Below, in pieces: positions 32,359-36,453 of a stretch of DNA of 36,453 nt. The stretch's first letter is position 1. The number at the start of each line of letters is the position of its first letter. The notes under the pieces are model-generated. The model did not search any database. It had not been told where the DNA came from and saw only the letters and a program-made list of their open reading frames with translations. The DNA is taken from the NCBI GenBank assembly GCA_949127665.1, contig CASBQE010000161.1:1-36453 (forward strand). Reading direction: 5' to 3'. The position numbers and the translations under genes were made by a program. Origin of the DNA: Synechococcales cyanobacterium PMM_0083. GTDB taxonomy: Bacteria > Cyanobacteriota > Cyanobacteriia > Leptolyngbyales > Leptolyngbyaceae.

Positions 32359-32830
32359 AGAGTTAATCTCAACAGCTTTGGTGGTAAAAGGCTAAAGCGG
32401 CTTGTTGCAAAATTGGCGCAATGTTTTTCTTGAATTGATGCTTGTAAACATTGGTGTCTGCAATGTAGCAGCCTTCATTATTTTATTCAGGACTTTCTAA
32501 AAACTTTACGCAAAAACATTAGAAGATTCAGATTTATTAACCCAGGAATACTTAATCTGACATTGCAAACCGTTGCTGGGTTTTACTGAGAATGCTTGCA
32601 TCAAAGCTTAAGACTGGCTGAAAGGCTGGCATTTCATCTATAACAATGACCCCTGTGAGTATAGGTTGCCCGTTTGATCGCGATCGCTACCAATAATCTT
32701 GCCCAATGATCAACAAATAAGCTTTTCAGGAATTAAGCACGGAATAGCAAAATCTATGACCAAAGTTTACAACAGTAGCCAACAATAGTGAATACGAGTA
32801 TGTATTTATAAGTTGAGTTGAGGCGTGAAG
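32359..32830. other. Intergenic region between pilT and a small gene
   Basis: About 470 bp without a convincing gene. It is AT-rich, contains one HIP1 site, and must carry divergent promoters for pilT and the small plus-strand gene. No repeat array or RNA fold stood out. Confidence 0.5.
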
Positions 32831-33040
32831 ATGATGAGTGAATCTAACCAGTGGTTTATTGTGAAGCAGAATAATGGGCAATGTGCGATCTTAGGTGATG
32901 GTGTGATCAAACCCGAAGACAGCCCAGCCGAATCTGAATTAGGGGCACCAGGAGAACAATGGGGACCATTTGACTCCCAAGCAGAAGCGATCGCACGGCG
33001 GGTCGGGTTAATTCGAGCAGGTAAATGCCAACCAGTTTAG
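32831..33040 (+). CDS. Small conserved cyanobacterial protein of unknown function
   Basis: A 69-residue protein with no signal peptide or membrane segment. Its C-terminal half ('EQWGPFDSQAEAIARRVGLIRAGKCQPV') looks like short hypotheticals conserved in cyanobacteria. GAGG lies 7 nt before the ATG at 32831, so this start is better than the GTG at 32825 in the track. It converges with the second ctp gene, with 14 bp between stops. No function can be assigned. Confidence 0.75.
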   Translation: MMSESNQWFIVKQNNGQCAILGDGVIKPEDSPAESELGAPGEQWGPFDSQAEAIARRVGLIRAGKCQPV

Positions 33041-33054
33041 GTGCGGGTATTTAT

Positions 33055-34440
33055 CTAAGGTTTCGTTTCTGCCCGTGGAGCCTGGAGCCGAGCAGCCTGA
33101 ATCTTCTCCCCTAAAACTCCCACAGCTTTAGCAACTTGAGGGTCTTCTAACGTGCCAACCTTATCTCGATTGGCACTTAGCTGCTTTTTCTGCGCTTCAG
33201 TAAGTGGAACTTCCACATCTGGGTCGATACCGTGCTTGTTGATATCACGACCATTGGGAGTGTAATACTTGGCGATCGTCACTGCCAATCCACTGTCTTT
33301 ACCCACTTGCCGGACAGATTGCACTAACCCTTTACCAAAAGTTTTCGTGCCAATCAACACTGCACGACGATTATCTTGCAGCGCTCCAGACAGAATTTCG
33401 CTGGCACTAGCCGAGCCACCATCGACCAAAACCACTAAAGGCTTGTTCGTCAGCGATCGCCCGTTTGTTTGCTCCTTATCTTGCTCGCCAGTGCGACTTT
33501 TTGTAGAGACGATCGCGCCCTTTGACATCCACATCCGAGCAATATCCACGCTGGTGTACAAAAGCCCGCCCGGATTGCCGCGCAGATCTAAAACATAGCC
33601 TGCAACCTGCTGTTTCTCTAGCTGCTTAATCGCCTTTTCCATATCCATTGGGGCATTCGCGCTAAATTGCACTAACCGGATATAGCCCACCTTGCCTTGA
33701 GGCGATGACAATTCACTTGATTTAACCGCATGAATTTCAATCCGCGCCCGTTTAATTGCATAATCCTTTTGCTCAGTGCCGCGCAAAATTGTTAGGTTTA
33801 CGGGTGTTCCCACGGCTCCGCGAATCAGCGTCACCGCTTTGTTCACATCCATGCCTTCAGTACTTTTGCCATCAATTTTGAGGATGATGTCTTTAGATAG
33901 AATGCCAGCCGTGAAGGCAGGAGAATCTTCAATCGGAGCAATCACCGTTAATTTTTTCGTTTTTTCATCTGCCGCGAGTTGAATGCCTACCCCGGTCAAT
34001 TCGCCAGAGGTATCAATCTTCATATTTCTAAACTCTTGGGGATCCATGAAGCGGGTGTAAGGATCTCCAATTTTTTTCACCATTTCGCGAATGGCTTTAT
34101 AAGCATCTTCGTTGCTAGAGTACGATCGCTTTAGGTAGTCATTTCGCACCTTTTTCCAATCCACCTGGTTAAAAGTGCCGTCTACATAAGTGCGATCAAT
34201 AATTTGCCAAACCTCGTCAACCAGTTCCTTGGGGCTTTGGTTAAAGAAAGATTGCAGCGAGAGCATAGACATCGGCTGAAGCGCAGTATCCTTATCTGAG
34301 TCGGCAACTTGCTGCCCAGAGTCATTACTCTGCAACAACGCTTGTCCTTTGAAAAAGTGCAATCCAGTGCCTGCGATCGCGGCAGTAGAAACGGTTACTG
34401 CGGCGGCACCAAGGACAAGCCCACGTTTTATAATTGCCAT
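33055..34440 (-). CDS. Carboxyl-terminal processing protease, second copy
   Basis: A 461-residue paralogue of the protease at 5.8-7.1 kb with the same layout. The export signal is 'GLVLGAAAVTVSTAAIAG'. The PDZ domain contains 'GVGIQLAADEKTKKL', and the S41 core has nucleophile Ser in 'GGSASASEILSGAL' and Lys in 'GKGLVQSVRQV'. The opening 'ELVDEVWQIIDRTYVDGTFN' is typical of CtpB/CtpC. Which of the two corresponds to which needs a tree. It precedes ispG's neighbour position by 64 bp on the same strand; cotranscription is possible. Confidence 0.92.
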   Translation of the reverse strand: MAIIKRGLVLGAAAVTVSTAAIAGTGLHFFKGQALLQSNDSGQQVADSDKDTALQPMSMLSLQSFFNQSPKELVDEVWQIIDRTYVDGTFNQVDWKKVRNDYLKRSYSSNEDAYKAIREMVKKIGDPYTRFMDPQEFRNMKIDTSGELTGVGIQLAADEKTKKLTVIAPIEDSPAFTAGILSKDIILKIDGKSTEGMDVNKAVTLIRGAVGTPVNLTILRGTEQKDYAIKRARIEIHAVKSSELSSPQGKVGYIRLVQFSANAPMDMEKAIKQLEKQQVAGYVLDLRGNPGGLLYTSVDIARMWMSKGAIVSTKSRTGEQDKEQTNGRSLTNKPLVVLVDGGSASASEILSGALQDNRRAVLIGTKTFGKGLVQSVRQVGKDSGLAVTIAKYYTPNGRDINKHGIDPDVEVPLTEAQKKQLSANRDKVGTLEDPQVAKAVGVLGEKIQAARLQAPRAETKP

Positions 34441-34504
34441 ATTGATAAGCCTAGGAATTGACTACGAAAAGTATGCCCAATCTAGCACAGGCAAACAGCC
34501 TTGG

Positions 34505-35743
34505 TCAGCGCTCAACTGACTCTGGCTCAACCCAACGCCCATCCGATTTAATCAGATCAATTAACTCCTCAACTCCGTCTGCTTCTGGCACCCGCTTAAT
34601 CTCTTCTCGCCCCCGATAAAGCGAGATATAGCCTGCTTGCTTACCCACATAGCCATAATCCGCGTCTGCCATTTCGCCGGGACCGTTGACAATGCAGCCC
34701 ATGACAGCAATATCCAACCCTGTCAAATGGTTTGTGGCATCCCGCACTTTATGCAGAACTTCTTCAAGGTTAAACAGCGTGCGTCCGCAGGAGGGACAAG
34801 CAACGTATTCCACCATGGTTTTTCGCAGCCCCAAAGCCTGCAAAATGCTGTAGCACACTGGGATCTCTTTTTCGGGGGCTTCGGTCAAAGATACTCGAAT
34901 GGTGTCGCCCAGCCCTTCGGCTAACAGGGTGGCGATTCCCGCAGTCGATTTGATCCGTCCATATTCTCCATCTCCTGCTTCAGTCACGCCCAAATGCAGG
35001 GGATATTCCATGCCCTGCTCGTCCATCCGCTGAGCCATGAGGCGGTAAGCTGCCAGCATAACGGGCACACGAGACGCTTTCAGAGAGATGACAATGTTAT
35101 GAAAATTTAATGACTCACAAATCCGAATAAATTCAAGAGCAGACTCCACCATGCCTTCGGGAGTGTCGCCGTAGGTGAACAGCATCCGCTCTGCTAGGGA
35201 GCCGTGGTTTACGCCAATTCGCATGGCTTTGCCTTGATCTCGCAGGGAAATAACTAGCGGTTCTAAGGTTTCCCGAATCTTGTCGCCAATGTCGCCAAAC
35301 TCGGAGTCTGTATATTCGGTGCGATCGCTCTTTGGCTTTTCAAAGACATATAACCCAGGATTAATCCGAACTTTATCAACGTGTTTTGCCACTTCTAGGG
35401 CAATTTTCATACCGTTGTGATGAACATCGGCAACTAAGGGCACGGGTTGGTAGGTGGCAAGCAGCTTTTGCTTGATTTCGGCGAGGGCGATCGCGTGAGC
35501 CATGCTGGGAACCGTTACCCGCACAATTTCACAGCCAATTTCATGTAAACGGCGAATGCCAGCCACCGACCCGGCAATATCCAAAGTGTCTTCGTTAATC
35601 ATGGATTGAACTACGACCGGATTGCTACCGCCAATGGTGATGCCACCCACCTGTACAGGGCGAGTTTTACGGCGGTGAATGGTGCCATCGGTGGAGTAGC
35701 GGGAAGAAACAGTAGATGTGAGAGGATTAGATAGGGTTTGCAT
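34505..35743 (-). CDS. ispG: 4-hydroxy-3-methylbut-2-enyl diphosphate synthase IspG
   Basis: IspG (GcpE) converts MEcPP to HMBPP in the plastid-type MEP isoprenoid pathway; in cyanobacteria its electrons come from ferredoxin. The 412-residue length fits the bacterial two-domain form. The [4Fe-4S] ligands appear in '[17 protein letters not shown]' and '[21 protein letters not shown]'. The N-terminal TIM barrel begins '[22 protein letters not shown]'. The product feeds carotenoid, phytol and quinone synthesis. The ATG at 35743 is convincing. Confidence 0.96.
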   Translation of the reverse strand: MQTLSNPLTSTVSSRYSTDGTIHRRKTRPVQVGGITIGGSNPVVVQSMINEDTLDIAGSVAGIRRLHEIGCEIVRVTVPSMAHAIALAEIKQKLLATYQPVPLVADVHHNGMKIALEVAKHVDKVRINPGLYVFEKPKSDRTEYTDSEFGDIGDKIRETLEPLVISLRDQGKAMRIGVNHGSLAERMLFTYGDTPEGMVESALEFIRICESLNFHNIVISLKASRVPVMLAAYRLMAQRMDEQGMEYPLHLGVTEAGDGEYGRIKSTAGIATLLAEGLGDTIRVSLTEAPEKEIPVCYSILQALGLRKTMVEYVACPSCGRTLFNLEEVLHKVRDATNHLTGLDIAVMGCIVNGPGEMADADYGYVGKQAGYISLYRGREEIKRVPEADGVEELIDLIKSDGRWVEPESVER

Positions 35744-36211
35744 AAGGCTATTGCTTACTCTCTATGGCAGGAAAAGGAACTAGGGTTCAGTATGAGTATG
35801 TCTCTGCTTCCTAGATTGCCATAGATAGGTCGTTTTGCGGCAGGATATTGGGTTGAATTTCAGCACTCGGCAGTTGGGCGATTTGTGAACCGTTCCCCAA
35901 GATATTCTTACGGGAATTGTCGCAGTTTCTCGTCCGCCGCCTCAAGTTCCACGTAAAACTAGAGTCAGTACACCTTGGGCTAGATTTTAAGGGGACGAAA
36001 GCGATGCTATTCACAATATTTTCTTTCAAATCGAATATTTTCATATCATCCAGATTGTCGCTACTTCAGGCGTATTTTTTAAATATGAATATTGCAGGAA
36101 TTCTTTAACTAAGAGCCTCTATTCAAACCATAGATAAAATGCATCAACGCATCGTTTGTCAGTGTGCCTAGCGCGGTAGGGTATCTTTTCTGAGTAGTGG
36201 TGATTTAGTTT
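35744..36211. other. Intergenic region upstream of ispG
   Basis: About 470 bp between divergent genes. No coding frame is convincing: the two track frames overlap antisense and lack family resemblance. No RNA, repeat array or mobile element was recognised. It should hold the ispG promoter. Confidence 0.5.
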
Positions 36212-36453
36212 ATGAAACTTGTTAAGCCGGGTCGCAATCTGATGAATCATTTGAACTACCCTCAGAAATTTGCGCTGATCAGTAGCTTCTTTGCTTTGCC
36301 GATTGTTTTACTAACCTATTTACTATTTTCTGAGTTTCAAAGCAGAGTTAATTTTACTGAGAAAGAACTGCATGGAACTCAATATCTTCGTCCGTTACGT
36401 CGCTTGCTAGAAAATACGTTGAAAGCCAATATTGACAACGATCGCACTAAAGA
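36212..36453 (+). CDS. Start of a membrane receptor-like gene (MCP or sensor kinase), cut by window edge
   Basis: This open frame is not in the track because it leaves the window. The first 80 codons are visible: 'LMNHLNYPQKFALISSFFALPIVLLTYLLFSEF' gives a cytoplasmic lead and one membrane helix, then a periplasmic helix region ('GTQYLRPLRRLLENTL'). This beginning is typical of cyanobacterial methyl-accepting chemotaxis proteins or histidine kinases with a four-helix sensor. The signalling domain lies outside, so the two cannot be told apart. Confidence 0.65.
   Translation, partial: MKLVKPGRNLMNHLNYPQKFALISSFFALPIVLLTYLLFSEFQSRVNFTEKELHGTQYLRPLRRLLENTLKANIDNDRTK

Noticed and set aside
35811-36108. 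Two overlapping small ORFs upstream of ispG
   Set aside because: They lie antisense to each other, have no homologue-like motifs and no ribosome binding sites.

Overview
The window is chromosomal DNA from a cyanobacterium. The HIP1 octamer GCGATCGC is scattered throughout, and several genes are cyanobacterial hallmarks: psb28 (photosystem II assembly), a canonical-ligand flavodiiron protein of the Flv3 type, two carboxyl-terminal processing proteases, pilT with a proline-rich head, and a KaiB-fold protein. The abundance of heptanucleotide tandem repeats, palindromic mini-elements and decayed transposon pieces suggests a filamentous (perhaps Leptolyngbya-like) genome, but genus cannot be fixed from this window.

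Layout. 1-2.4 kb (minus): a cut helix-hairpin-helix lipoprotein, a Tat-exported two-domain multicopper oxidase and coaX. 2.5-5.7 kb (plus): flv3, a 293-bp IS1-type transposon relic, psb28 and a moaB-like gene, closed by a strong bidirectional hairpin. 5.8-8.4 kb: a ctp protease divergent from a membrane-anchored unknown. 8.4-15.0 kb: a tight seven-gene minus-strand cluster (Met/Lys-repeat lipoprotein, thioredoxin, CcdA, Met-rich DM13 protein, b-type cytochrome, sulfite-oxidase/MsrP-type molybdoenzyme, zinc dehydrogenase) divergent from an ECF sigma factor and its RskA-type anti-sigma factor. 15.0-16.8 kb: an accessory patch with a dead Uma2 gene, a PD-(D/E)XK nuclease-like gene, a candidate small RNA and a repeat. 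16.8-20.5 kb: a translationally coupled pair of unknown membrane proteins. 20.5-27.1 kb: a 2OG-Fe oxygenase, a HAD hydrolase, tRNA-Ala(CGC), relics of two large genes, a rhodanese, hrcA, a response regulator, a Gfo/Idh/MocA oxidoreductase and a DUF1345 membrane protein. 27.2-30.2 kb: an alpha/beta hydrolase, then a VapBC-type toxin-antitoxin pair lying between two direct copies of the 3' end of cofH. 30.2-36.45 kb: a KaiB-fold protein with pilT, a small conserved protein, a second ctp, ispG, and the start of a membrane receptor-like gene.

The most interesting region is 8.4-15.0 kb. Its parts parallel the hypochlorite-scavenging system described in Azospira (sigF/nrsF with mrpX, yedY1 and yedZ1), in which a methionine-rich periplasmic protein is oxidised as a decoy and reduced again by a molybdenum methionine-sulfoxide reductase. 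Here the membrane partner looks like a bis-histidine b561-type cytochrome rather than MsrQ. A second Met-rich protein (with a DM13 domain) and a CcdA/thioredoxin reductant pair are added. I infer a cyanobacterial envelope system for oxidative damage or redox stress; its function is not proven from sequence.
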